Shown: positions 55,556-64,000 of the stretch, one piece after another | Layout: every line of letters begins with the position of its first letter | Numbering within the stretch: position 1 is the first letter of the stretch | Source of the DNA: Rhodospirillales bacterium BBD 1991-14 | GTDB taxonomy: Bacteria > Pseudomonadota > Alphaproteobacteria > Kiloniellales > Kiloniellaceae | Assembly (NCBI GenBank): GCA_001657395.1 | Contig: LYSY01000002.1 | Span: 186,001-250,000 of the forward strand | Direction: 5' to 3' | Length of the DNA stretch: 64,000 bases | The notes under the pieces: generated by a model | Databases searched by the model: none | What the model was told of the DNA's origin: nothing | The model's input: only the letters and a program-made list of their open reading frames with translations | Position numbers and translations under genes: made by a program

Positions 55556-55733
55556 CAGTCCGTCCCGCCGATCCGGCGAGAACCGCCGCAACCCGACTCC
55601 GCGTATGGTTGATCGCTTATAAATTGTAGGCAATTGTTCACCAATTGCGCCTATTGTTTGCAGGGCATACGAGAGCAACCAGCGCCCGTCCAAGGGCCGC
55701 GATCCACAGCGTCACAGACAGTACCGGGGGCCT

Positions 55734-56852
55734 ATGCCGAAGCTGAACTGGGAAAACGTCACCGTGATGGTGGTGGACGACAATTCGTTCATGCGCAACC
55801 TGATCGTGACCACGCTCCGCACTCTGGGCATCGCCGATGTCACTGCCATGTCGAGCGCCACCGCGGCGATCGAGTCCCTGCGCATGAGCCGCAAGAACCC
55901 GGTCCAGGCCGGCATCGGCACCATTGATATCGTGCTTTCCGACTTTGTCATGTCGGAGGTGGACGGGGCCCTCTTTCTGCGCTGGATCCGCACCAGCCGC
56001 CAGGCGCCGGACCGTTTCGTGCCGTTCGTGATGGTCTCAGGCGCCGCCGACCAGGATGTCGTCGAGGCGGCCCGCGATGCCGGGGTCACGGAGTTCCTGG
56101 CCAAGCCCTTCTCCGCGAAGTCGATCGGCGACCGGATCCTGGAGGTCATCAAGAATCCGCGGCAGTACATCCTGGCACCCGGCTACTTCGGGCCCGACCG
56201 GCGGCGCCAGGACCGCCTGGTCAATTGGGGCGAGTACTACGACGACCGCTCCAAGCTTCAGACCGACCGCAGGGTGACCAAGGCCTCGGAGATCCAGGTC
56301 ATCCACGCCCGCTCTAACATTCGCACCCTGCGCGACGATGTCCGGGCGGTGTACTTCCGCCCGGCCAACAAGCTGCGCGACAAGCTGGGGCCGAACGCCC
56401 TGCGCGGCCAGATCGATTTCGACCCCCTGGTCATCCAGGCCGCCGAGGAGCGCATTCAGGAGATGGTCGGCGACTACGCCACCTGGGTGCGCGACTATCT
56501 CGAGTCGATGAGCACCTCGTTCCAGGCCCTGCGCGAGAAGACCAAGGAGTCCCAGCACCACGTCCTGAACATCAATCAGATCGCCCACGAGCTGCGCGGC
56601 CAGGGCGGGATCTTCGACTATCCGCTCATCTCTGCATTCGGAAAGACGCTTTACGAAGCCACCATCGACACCAGCGCAAAGATCAGCGCGCATCGCCTGG
56701 AGTTGATCGAGGCCCATATCGACGCCATCCGTCTGGTCTTCACGCAGAAGGTGCGCGGCCACGGCGGTGACGTCGGTGCCGCCCTGCTGAAGGACATCGA
56801 GCGGGCCGTGAAGAAGTACGGCGAGGCGCGGCAGAGCGTGCCCGCGTCCTGA
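55734..56852 (+). CDS. Two-domain response regulator: receiver plus C-terminal Hpt-like domain
   Basis: Of 372 residues, ~8-140 are a complete receiver (acidic pair D15/D16, phosphorylation site D70 in DIVLSDFVM, S102 and K124 in FLAKPFS). A charged linker follows. Residues ~235-365 are a helical bundle with a phosphotransfer-like site H285 in QIAHELRGQGG. It could therefore accept and pass on phosphate within a relay. No histidine kinase or output gene is adjacent, so the partner is unknown. CGGGGGCC-type sequence precedes the ATG; the upstream 178 bases contain four ATTG motifs spaced about 10 apart. Confidence 0.85.
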   Translation: MPKLNWENVTVMVVDDNSFMRNLIVTTLRTLGIADVTAMSSATAAIESLRMSRKNPVQAGIGTIDIVLSDFVMSEVDGALFLRWIRTSRQAPDRFVPFVMVSGAADQDVVEAARDAGVTEFLAKPFSAKSIGDRILEVIKNPRQYILAPGYFGPDRRRQDRLVNWGEYYDDRSKLQTDRRVTKASEIQVIHARSNIRTLRDDVRAVYFRPANKLRDKLGPNALRGQIDFDPLVIQAAEERIQEMVGDYATWVRDYLESMSTSFQALREKTKESQHHVLNINQIAHELRGQGGIFDYPLISAFGKTLYEATIDTSAKISAHRLELIEAHIDAIRLVFTQKVRGHGGDVGAALLKDIERAVKKYGEARQSVPAS

Positions 56853-56863
56853 AAGCCCGCGCC

Positions 56864-56938
56864 CCTTGAGGCCGCCCCCCTTGAGGCCGCCCCCCTTGAG
56901 GCTGCCCCCCTTGAGGCTGCCGCCCTTGAGTCTGCCGC
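56864..56938. repeat. 15-bp tandem repeat, five units
   Basis: Five exact-length units follow one another: CCTTGAGGCCGCCCC twice, CCTTGAGGCTGCCCC once, then two variants. The array begins 12 bases after the response-regulator stop and ends directly at the LysR stop codon at 56939. Because the unit is a multiple of three it stays open in some frames on the minus strand, giving false coding appearance. Confidence 0.9.
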
Positions 56939-57826
56939 TTAGTCGGCGAAGCGCTCCACCAGGAAATCGATGAAGCAGCGCACCCGCGCGGAAAGATGCC
57001 TGCCCGGCGGATAGACCACCTGGATGGCGCTGTCCGGCCAGTGATAGTCCGGCAGGACACGGCGCAGGCGACCGGCCTTCAGGTCCGGCCCGATCAGCCA
57101 CAGCGGCAGCAGCACCATGCCGATGCCGGCCAGGGCCGCACCGCGCAGCATCATCGGATTGTTGGTCTCCAGGGTCCCGCCGACGGTGACCACCGTCTCC
57201 GCCCCGGCCTCGTCGACCAGATGCCAGTCGTGGCGCTGCGCCCGATAGGTGTAGACCAGGCAGTTGTGGGTGGCGAGGTCGGCCGGGGTCTGCGGCGGGG
57301 CAACGCCGTCGAGGTAGCCGGGCGCCGCCGCCAGCACCCGGCGGTTGGCGGCCAGGCGGCGGCCGATCAGGCTGGAGTCGCTGAGATCGCCGATCCTGAG
57401 CGCAACGTCGAAGCCCTCTTCCACCATGTCCACGAAGCGGTCGTTCAGGTCGATTTCAAGCGCGACCTCCGGGTAGCGCGCATAGAAGGCCGGCAGCACC
57501 GGCAGCAGATGAATGACCCCGAAGCCGGACGGCATGGTGACCCGCAGGCGTCCCCGCGGCACGGCGCGCAGGCTGGAGATCGAGGCCGCCGCATCGTCCA
57601 GGTCGGCCAGGATGCGGCTGGCCCGCTCGTAGAAGGCCGCCCCCTCCTCCGTCAGGCTGAGCCGCCGGGTGGTGCGGTTGAACAGCCGCACGGCGAGGCT
57701 GTCCTCCAGCCGGCCGATCTGTTTGCTGACCGCCGAGGGCGTAAGGTCCAGGGCCCGCGCCGCCGCGGAAAAGCTGCCCTCGCGCACCGTCCGCACGAAG
57801 ACGGGAAGTCCCTCCAGGTTGTCCAT
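56939..57826 (-). CDS. LysR family transcriptional regulator
   Basis: This 295-residue regulator has an N-terminal winged HTH (GSFSAAARALDLTPSAVSKQ at ~17-36) and a C-terminal effector-binding domain (LRVTMPSGFGVIHLLPVLPA; DVALRIGDLSDSSLIGRRL). The subgroup is the large CrgA/DsdC-like set common in proteobacteria. The small divergent gene at 57980 is a possible target. Confidence 0.94.
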   Translation of the reverse strand: MDNLEGLPVFVRTVREGSFSAAARALDLTPSAVSKQIGRLEDSLAVRLFNRTTRRLSLTEEGAAFYERASRILADLDDAAASISSLRAVPRGRLRVTMPSGFGVIHLLPVLPAFYARYPEVALEIDLNDRFVDMVEEGFDVALRIGDLSDSSLIGRRLAANRRVLAAAPGYLDGVAPPQTPADLATHNCLVYTYRAQRHDWHLVDEAGAETVVTVGGTLETNNPMMLRGAALAGIGMVLLPLWLIGPDLKAGRLRRVLPDYHWPDSAIQVVYPPGRHLSARVRCFIDFLVERFAD

Positions 57827-57979
57827 GGCGCCTCACTTGATCCTCTACGGAACAAATCCTATGCCATTCAGAGGGATTATCGCAACTGAGGAACGGATGT
57901 AGGGTTTCTGCAAAGCTGTCCAACGGGTGTCACCCGTCACCCACAGCTCCCCGGAACACATAACCCAGGAGTCGCAGAT

Positions 57980-58267
57980 ATGAGCCCGATGTCTCCCACG
58001 ATCGCTTCCGCTCCGCATTCTCCTGCCGCCGCGGCCCAGCGCAGCGCCGCCCAATCCCGCGCCCGGCCCCTCCTCGGGCAGACTGCCCGGCCCCGCAGCG
58101 CGGTGACCGAGGCGCAGATCGCCCGGGCCATCGCCCGGGGCCGGCGCCTGCAGGGCGAAGCGATGCGCGCCATCTTCGGAGCAGCCTTGCGCCGGGTGCT
58201 GCATCCCTTTGCCGGCCGGCAAGTCCGGCGCGAAGGAGCCTACGGCAACCGCGCTCAGGCCTGCTGA
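57980..58267 (+). CDS. Small basic hypothetical protein
   Basis: This encodes 95 residues. AGGAG ten bases before the ATG supports translation. The first ~40 residues are Ala/Ser/Arg-rich and disordered. Residues ~41-75 (VTEAQIARAIARGRRLQGEA, then MRAIFGAALRRV) form an amphipathic, strongly basic helix pair. It is divergent from the LysR gene. I do not recognise a named family. Confidence 0.6.
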   Translation: MSPMSPTIASAPHSPAAAAQRSAAQSRARPLLGQTARPRSAVTEAQIARAIARGRRLQGEAMRAIFGAALRRVLHPFAGRQVRREGAYGNRAQAC

Positions 58268-58301
58268 GTTCCCTTTACGAGGCTCCTCTATGAAGGCCGA
58301 T

Positions 58302-59633
58302 CTATGAAGCCTGCGGGCGCCTGCCGGCCTGCGGGTCGCGGATCGGCCAGAGCAGGATCAGGCCTGCGAGGAAGAAGATCAGGATGGTGGCCATGCCGGC
58401 GCGCTGGCTGTCGGCCATGACCGTCACCCAGCCGACCAGGGCCGGGCCCAGGAAGGCCGTTGCCTTGCCGGACAGCGCATAGAGACCGAAGAACTCGGCG
58501 CGCAGATCGGGCGGCGCGATGCGCGCCATGAAGGACCGGCTGGCGGTCTGCGCCGGGCCGATGAAGACCCCGATGCCGCAGCCGAGCAGGTAGAACCAGA
58601 GCTTGCTGTCGATCAGCAGGATGGCCGCGCCGAGAACGGTCAAGGCGGCGACCGAGACCAGGATCGTCGCCTTGGCGCCCACGAGATCGTCGAACCAGGC
58701 AAAACCGAAGGCGCCGATGCCGGCGGCCACGTTCAGCAGAATGCCGAAGATCAGGATCTCCTCGAAGCTCATGCCGAAGGTGCCGGCCGCGTAGATGCCG
58801 CCGAAGGCGAAGAGCGTGTTCAGCCCGTCGGTGTAGAGCATGCGGGCCAGCAGGAACCGCCCGGTCTGGCCGTGGCTGGGCAGTTGGCGCAGGGTCTGCC
58901 AGAGGCTCGTTAGGCCGGCGCGCACCGCTCCGGCGGGGCGGAAGGGGCGGCGTTCCTCCCTTGCCATGAGAAAGAGGGGTATCGCGAAGACGGCGAACCA
59001 CAGCCCGACGAAGGGTCCTGTAATCCGCACGTCTTCGGCGGCCGACTTGTCGAGACCGAAGAGCGGCACCTCCGGCATGACGAAGAGCACGAGGCAGAGC
59101 CCCAGGCAGACAAGGCCGCCGGCGTAGCCCAGACCGCCGGCCCAGCCCGACAGCCGGCCGAGATGGCTGGAGGGTGCCACATCCGGCAGCATGGCGTTGT
59201 AGAAGACGTGGCCGAACTCGAAGGCGGCGTTGCCGACCGCGACCAGCAACAGCGCCGGCAGGATGAAGCGCGGGTCGGGCTCGATCCACCAGAGGCCGAA
59301 GGCGGCCAGAACCGAAAGCACGGTGAAAAAGCCGATCCAGGGCTTGCGCCCGCCGCCCTGGTCGGCAATCGCCCCCAGAACCGGGGCCAGCACCGCCAGG
59401 ACCAAGCCGGAGATGCTGAGCGCCGCCCCCCACTGGCCGGTCCCGATCTCCACCGTCTCGGCGACACCCTGCGTGAAGTAGGCGGCAAAAACGAAGGTGA
59501 CGATGACAGTGGGGTAGGAGGAGTTGGCCCAGTCGTAGAAGCACCAGGCAACCGCCGCGCCGCGCCGGCCCTGCCAGGTCTGAACCCAGCCGGGAGAGCC
59601 GCTGTTGCCGGGTCGTACTGGATCACCGGCCAT
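58302..59633 (-). CDS. MFS transporter, UMF1/Atg22-like family
   Basis: This is a 443-residue protein with about twelve helices. The family marks are AVAWCFYDWANSSYPTVI at the start of helix 1, DQGGGRKPWIGFF in the loop after helix 3, HVFYNAMLPDVA, and ASRSFMARIAPPDLRAEFFG in the second half. It is an inner-membrane permease of unknown substrate. Confidence 0.93.
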   Translation of the reverse strand: MAGDPVRPGNSGSPGWVQTWQGRRGAAVAWCFYDWANSSYPTVIVTFVFAAYFTQGVAETVEIGTGQWGAALSISGLVLAVLAPVLGAIADQGGGRKPWIGFFTVLSVLAAFGLWWIEPDPRFILPALLLVAVGNAAFEFGHVFYNAMLPDVAPSSHLGRLSGWAGGLGYAGGLVCLGLCLVLFVMPEVPLFGLDKSAAEDVRITGPFVGLWFAVFAIPLFLMAREERRPFRPAGAVRAGLTSLWQTLRQLPSHGQTGRFLLARMLYTDGLNTLFAFGGIYAAGTFGMSFEEILIFGILLNVAAGIGAFGFAWFDDLVGAKATILVSVAALTVLGAAILLIDSKLWFYLLGCGIGVFIGPAQTASRSFMARIAPPDLRAEFFGLYALSGKATAFLGPALVGWVTVMADSQRAGMATILIFFLAGLILLWPIRDPQAGRRPQAS

Positions 59634-59778
59634 CGCCGCCCTCCTCCACCGTCACGCTTCCGCACTACCAGCTTTCCGTGTGCGGCTCAAGCTGTGTAGG
59701 CTGGCCGCGCCTCTGCCTTGCCGAGCCGGCGCAAAAGGGGTCCTTCACACAGAGCGGAAGAAAAGGAGTTCACGCGTC

Positions 59779-60093
59779 ATGCTGATCGTCACCACCGATG
59801 CCATCGAGGGCAGGAAGGTCGTGGAGTACCTGGGTATCGTGTCGGGCGACGCCATTGTCGGCGCCAACATCTTTCGCGACGTCTTTGCCCGGGTGCGCGA
59901 CGTGGTCGGCGGGCGCGCCGGCGGCTACGAAAAAGCTCTGAAGGGCGCCAAGGAAGGGGCGCTGGAGGACATGGTGGAAGAGGCCCAGGCGCGCGGCGCC
60001 GACGCCGTGATCGCCGTGGATCTGGATTACGAGGTGGTCGGCGACTCCATGCTGATGGTCTCCGCCAACGGCACGGCAGTGAAGCTCGGCTGA
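59779..60093 (+). CDS. YbjQ family protein (DUF74, heavy-metal-binding-like)
   Basis: This is a 104-residue protein in a pentameric YbjQ fold: MLIVTTDAIEGRKVVEYLGI, VSGDAIVGANIFRDVFARVR, VGGRAGGYEK and GADAVIAVDLDYEVVG. The function is unproven. The ATG at 59779 follows AAAAGGAG and gives the standard N-terminus; the frame is open further upstream. Confidence 0.93.
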   Translation: MLIVTTDAIEGRKVVEYLGIVSGDAIVGANIFRDVFARVRDVVGGRAGGYEKALKGAKEGALEDMVEEAQARGADAVIAVDLDYEVVGDSMLMVSANGTAVKLG

Positions 60094-60142
60094 GGCTGGG
60101 CCTCTACCCCCAACGCGCAGGGCAGTGGCTAAAGGGCAGCGG

Positions 60143-63100
60143 CTAACCGGACACCATCGACTTCAGTTGCCGGTTTGCCACCGCCAGCATGGCGAAGTCC
60201 GGGGCGCCGGATGACTTCAGCTCCTCCAGCAACTGATCGGTGCGGCTGACCAGCGGCGCGCGCCGGGCCGACCACTTGTCGATCACCTTGTCGGTGGCCA
60301 TGGCCGTTGCGCGCCTGCCCGCGCTGTTGCCGTTGAGCACCCGGGAGGTGAGCTCGCTCTGGTGGCCGTAGAAGTCGTCGATGATCGCCGTCACCGCCAG
60401 CTTGTCCCAGGCGGTGTCGGTCGGCAGGCTGCCCGCCGAGCGGCGCAGCCAGTCGAAGCCGAAGCGTTCGCCGATGGTGAAATAGGCCTCGGCCACCTTT
60501 TCGACGGGCAGCTTCAGGGCACCGGCGATGCGCACGATGTCGCAGACCGGTGCCAGGAACTGCAGGCTTGCGATCCGCTGCGCCAGGGCCTTGGGCGCGC
60601 CCTCTTCGACGAGCTGGCGGCTGCGCTCGGCCAGGTAGCGCCTGTCGGTCGCCGAGAGCAGGCTTTCGATGCGGCCGATGAGGACCCCCACGCCGGCGCC
60701 GTAGGTCTCGACCTCCGTGGCGATGTCCAGGCCGGGTCCGACCTCGCGCAGGAACCACACCGCCTCGCGCTCGATGAGCCGGCCGCACTCCACCAGCATG
60801 CGGGCCTGCAAGAGGGCCGGCGCCTTGTTGTCCAGCGCCTCGATCTGGCCCCAGAGGTCGCGCATGCCGAAGATCTCCCGCGCGACCACATAGGCGCGGA
60901 CCACGTCCGCCGGCGCCATGCCGGTCTTCTCGCGCACCTCGTGCACGAAGTTGATGCCGACCCGGTTGACCAGGTCGTTGCTGACCACGGTCACGACGAT
61001 CTCGCGCTTCAGGCGATGGCCCTCGATCTGCTTGCCGTAGGCGCCCTGGAGCGGCTTGGGGAAATAGGTGGTCAGGTCGTCGGCAAAGTAGGGGTCGTCC
61101 GGCAGATCGGACTCCAGAAGCTCGTCGTAAAGCACGAGCTTGGAGTAGGAGAGCAGGACCGCCACCTCCGGCCTGGTCAGCCCCTCGCCGCGCTTCATGC
61201 GCTCCAGCACCACTTCGTCGTCGGGCAGGAACTCGATGTCGCGGTCGAGTAGGCCGTCCTTTTCCAGCGCGCGCATGAAACGGGCGAAGCGGTCGAGAAG
61301 ATGGGCGCCCAGTTCATGGGTTACGGTGATCGCCTGGCTCTGCAGATAGTTGTCGCGCAGGCACTGTTCGGCAACCTCGTCAGTCATCTTTTCCAGCAGC
61401 CGGTCGCGCTGCTTGCGGGTCATGTTGCCGGCCGCCTCGACGGCGCCCAGAAGGATCTTGATGTTGACCTCGTGGTCCGAGCAGTCGACGCCGGCGGAGT
61501 TGTCGATGAAGTCGGTGTTGCTGCGCCCGCCGGCCTCGCCGTACTCGATGCGGCCGAGCTGGGTGACGCCCAGATTGGCACCCTCGCCGATCACCTTGGC
61601 GCCGGCCTGCTTGCCGTTGATCCGGATCGCATCGTTGGCGCGGTCGCCCACGTCCAGATCGCTTTCGTCCTCCGACTTCACGTAGGTGCCGATGCCGCCG
61701 AACCACAGCAGTTCCACATCGGCCAGCAGCATGGCGCGGATCAGTTCGTTGGGCGTCACGCTGTCCTTGCCGATGCCGAAGAGCTTCTTCATCGGCGCGG
61801 AGACGGGGATCGACTTGGCGCTGCGTTCGAAGATGCCGCCGCCCTTGGAGATGAGTTCCTGGTTGTAGTCGGTCCAGGAGGAACGCGGCAGATCGAAGAG
61901 ACGCTTGCGCTCCTGCCAGCTGCGCGCGGCATCGGGCTCCGGGTCGACGAAGATGTGCATGTGGTTGAAGGCGCCGACGAGGCGGATGTACTTCGACAGC
62001 AGCATACCGTTGCCGAAGACGTCGCCGGACATGTCGCCGCAGCCGATGCAGGTGAAGTCCTGGGTCTGGATGTCCTTGCCCATCTCGCGGAAATGCCGCT
62101 TCACGGATTCCCAGGCACCCCGCGCGGTGATGCCCATCTTCTTGTGGTCGTAGCCGGCCGACCCGCCTGACGCAAAGGCATCGTCGAGCCAGAAACCGTA
62201 GTCGGCGGAAACGCCGTTGGCGATGTCGGAGAAGGTGGCGGTGCCCTTGTCGGCGGCGACCACGAGGTAAGGATCGTCGCCGTCGTAGCGCCGCACGTCT
62301 TTCGGTGGGATGACGCGGCCGCGCTTCAGGTTGTCGGTGATGTCCAGAAGGCCGCGGATGAAGGTCTTGTAGCACTCGACGCCGGCGGCCAGAAAGGCGT
62401 CGCGCCCGGCCTCCGGCGGCGGCGGCTGTTTCATGACGAAACCGCCCTTGGAGCCGACCGGAACGATGACCGTGTTCTTCACCTGCTGCGCCTTTACCAG
62501 ACCCAGCACCTCGGTTCGGAAATCCTCCTGCCGGTCCGACCACCTGAGGCCGCCGCGGGCGACCATGCCGAAGCGCAGATGAACGCCTTCGATCCCCGGG
62601 CTGTAGACGAAGATTTCCCGCAGCGGCTGGGGCTGCGGCAGTTCCTCGATGGCGCGGGAGTCGAACTTGAAGGAGCAGTAGACCTTCTCGCCGCCATCCC
62701 TGCCGCCGCCTGCGGCCGGCTGAAAGAAGTTGGTGCGCAGGGTCGAGAGGATGAGGTTCAGGTAGCGCCGGATGATGCGGTCTTCGTCCAGGTTCGACAC
62801 CTGGTCGAGCAGCCCTTGGATCGCCTTGACGATGCGCTTGCTCTCACGCTCGCCGGTCTTGGCCTTCGCCGGGTCGAAGCGGGCGAGAAAGAGATCGACC
62901 AGAAGCCGGGTAAGCTTCGGATTGCGGACCAGCGTGGCCTCCATATAGGCCTGGCTGAAGGGAATGCGCGCCTGGCGCAGATACTTGCAGTAGGCACGCA
63001 GGATGATCACCTCCCGCGCCGTCAGCCCGGCATGAAGCACCAGCTTGTTGAAGCCGTCGTTTTCCATGCTGCCGTGCCAGACCCGCTGGAAGGCGTCGTG

Positions 63101-64000
63101 GAAGGCGTCGCGCACGGGTTCCAGATCGATCGCCGCCTGCCCTTCGGCGATCATATCGAAGTCGTGCATCCAGACCGGCTCCTTGCGGTCCATCACGTCG
63201 ATGTCGTAGGGCACCTCGCCGATGACCTTCAGCCCCATGTTTTCCAGCATCGGCAGAATGTCGGACAGCGGCACGGGCCGGTCGAGAATGTAGATCTTGA
63301 AATGCAGCAGCTCCGCCGGACCCCCGTCTGGCCGGTAGAGATTCATCGCCAGATCGTCGTTCTCGATCGCCTCCTCGATGCGGTCGATGTCGAAGACGGC
63401 GATCTGGGAATCGTAGTGGCGCTGATAGCTCGGCGGGAAGGCACGCTCGAAGCGGCGCAGCCGGCGGATACCCCTCTGCTCGCCATACTCGGCGACCAGA
63501 GCCTCTTCCAGAAGGTCGCTCCAGGAGCGGGAGGCCTGGACGAGATCCTCCTCCAGCTTGTCGAGGTTGACCGGCGGGATCTTGCCCGGGGTGGTCTTGA
63601 TGATCAGGTGCAGGCGCGCCAGAACCTCGTCACCCAGGTGAGTCGAAAAGGCGGCGCAGTGCCCGTCGAAGGCATCCGAGAGCAGATCCTGCATCCGGCG
63701 CCTGAGGCTGGTGTCATAGCGGTCGCGCGGAACATAGACCATGCAGGAGACGAAGCGCTCGAAAGGATCCCGGCGGATGAAAAGCGCGGTGCGCTGGCGC
63801 TCCTGCAGGTGCAGCACGCCGGTGGCAATCGTGCCGAGCTCGTCGGTCGGGATCTGAAACAACTCGTCGCGCGGATAGGACTCGAGAATATGCATCAGCG
63901 CCTTGCCGTCGTGGCTGCGCGGCGCAAAGCCGGAGCGCTTCATCGCCGCGTCGATCTTCTGGCGCAGCAGGGGAATGGCGCTGGGCGAGCGCGAGTAAGC
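60143..64000 (-). CDS. NAD-specific glutamate dehydrogenase, large type (N-terminus beyond window edge)
   Basis: The frame is open to the right edge and reads through the in-frame Met at 63943 (AYSRSPSAIPLLRQKIDAAM precedes KRSGFAPRSHDGK), so the start lies outside the window. About 1285 residues are visible of a protein normally near 1600. The catalytic core has VARGGLRWSDRQEDFRTEVL, VIVPVGSKGGFV, the NAD domain GCGDMSGDVFGNGML, and NNSA-like DFIDNSAGVDCSDHEVNIKI. It oxidatively deaminates glutamate to 2-oxoglutarate. Confidence 0.96.
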   Translation of the reverse strand, partial: AYSRSPSAIPLLRQKIDAAMKRSGFAPRSHDGKALMHILESYPRDELFQIPTDELGTIATGVLHLQERQRTALFIRRDPFERFVSCMVYVPRDRYDTSLRRRMQDLLSDAFDGHCAAFSTHLGDEVLARLHLIIKTTPGKIPPVNLDKLEEDLVQASRSWSDLLEEALVAEYGEQRGIRRLRRFERAFPPSYQRHYDSQIAVFDIDRIEEAIENDDLAMNLYRPDGGPAELLHFKIYILDRPVPLSDILPMLENMGLKVIGEVPYDIDVMDRKEPVWMHDFDMIAEGQAAIDLEPVRDAFHDAFQRVWHGSMENDGFNKLVLHAGLTAREVIILRAYCKYLRQARIPFSQAYMEATLVRNPKLTRLLVDLFLARFDPAKAKTGERESKRIVKAIQGLLDQVSNLDEDRIIRRYLNLILSTLRTNFFQPAAGGGRDGGEKVYCSFKFDSRAIEELPQPQPLREIFVYSPGIEGVHLRFGMVARGGLRWSDRQEDFRTEVLGLVKAQQVKNTVIVPVGSKGGFVMKQPPPPEAGRDAFLAAGVECYKTFIRGLLDITDNLKRGRVIPPKDVRRYDGDDPYLVVAADKGTATFSDIANGVSADYGFWLDDAFASGGSAGYDHKKMGITARGAWESVKRHFREMGKDIQTQDFTCIGCGDMSGDVFGNGMLLSKYIRLVGAFNHMHIFVDPEPDAARSWQERKRLFDLPRSSWTDYNQELISKGGGIFERSAKSIPVSAPMKKLFGIGKDSVTPNELIRAMLLADVELLWFGGIGTYVKSEDESDLDVGDRANDAIRINGKQAGAKVIGEGANLGVTQLGRIEYGEAGGRSNTDFIDNSAGVDCSDHEVNIKILLGAVEAAGNMTRKQRDRLLEKMTDEVAEQCLRDNYLQSQAITVTHELGAHLLDRFARFMRALEKDGLLDRDIEFLPDDEVVLERMKRGEGLTRPEVAVLLSYSKLVLYDELLESDLPDDPYFADDLTTYFPKPLQGAYGKQIEGHRLKREIVVTVVSNDLVNRVGINFVHEVREKTGMAPADVVRAYVVAREIFGMRDLWGQIEALDNKAPALLQARMLVECGRLIEREAVWFLREVGPGLDIATEVETYGAGVGVLIGRIESLLSATDRRYLAERSRQLVEEGAPKALAQRIASLQFLAPVCDIVRIAGALKLPVEKVAEAYFTIGERFGFDWLRRSAGSLPTDTAWDKLAVTAIIDDFYGHQSELTSRVLNGNSAGRRATAMATDKVIDKWSARRAPLVSRTDQLLEELKSSGAPDFAMLAVANRQLKSMVSG

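Overview
The window is GC-rich, gene-dense chromosomal DNA from an alphaproteobacterium. The gene content fits a Rhodospirillales-type free-living, probably aquatic lineage: an alphaproteobacterial mitofilin/HemY pair beside hemD-hemC, a DUF1674 protein beside htpX, the very large NAD-dependent glutamate dehydrogenase, a TRAP transporter and a DmdA-like protein. Species cannot be named from sequence alone. I see no transposase, integrase, phage gene, rRNA or CRISPR array.

Positions 1-8650 hold the most unusual region: four tandem minus-strand genes (the first cut by the window edge) for large acidic glycine/aspartate-rich proteins of the RTX calcium-binding type. Their unit is not a plain run of nonapeptides. 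It is a pair of RTX-like turns ending in (A/S)GDAL, separated by variable linkers, repeated about 14-17 times and followed by a shared C-terminal domain ending in LLNTAV. All four genes share an upstream box, CAGGGGTGGAC, about 75-120 bases before the start codon. Two of them are recent duplicates. No type I secretion genes lie in the window.

Positions 8.8-16.2 kb carry thpR, a Tas-like aldo/keto reductase, a FIST sensor protein and the tesA / ybbA-ybbP divergent set (periplasmic esterase and ABC exporter). From 16.4 to 23.6 kb come a BAX-inhibitor-1 membrane protein with a clear terminator, a small XRE/RHH regulator islet bracketed by 121-bp direct repeats, an SDR, a TauE/SafE permease, a DUF1330 protein, a DmdA-like protein, a lipoprotein, a hemolysin III family protein and tRNA-Thr(CGU).

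Positions 23.8-34.3 kb are housekeeping: hemY-mitofilin-hemD-hemC on the minus strand, diverging from tsaD-gpsA-yciI-EVE, then acs. Two copies of a perfect 25-bp-stem hairpin lie in opposite orientation at the two ends of the hemY-EVE block. Positions 34.4-40.2 kb hold two paralogous lipoproteins, a MocR regulator diverging from a flavin-binding protein, a frameshifted GNAT gene, a DMT permease and a DUF1674 protein.

Positions 40.3-55.6 kb contain htpX, rsmB, rpe, a heparinase-family gene and purH, all on the plus strand. They are interspersed with a mandelate-racemase family gene, a minus-strand TRAP operon (including an overlooked 42-residue membrane protein), an orphan secretin-domain protein, and two polysaccharide genes (a WecA-type transferase and a CapD/WbpM-type dehydratase). 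The window ends with a receiver-Hpt protein, a LysR regulator, a small unknown protein, an MFS (UMF1-type) transporter, a YbjQ protein and the large glutamate dehydrogenase, which runs off the right edge.
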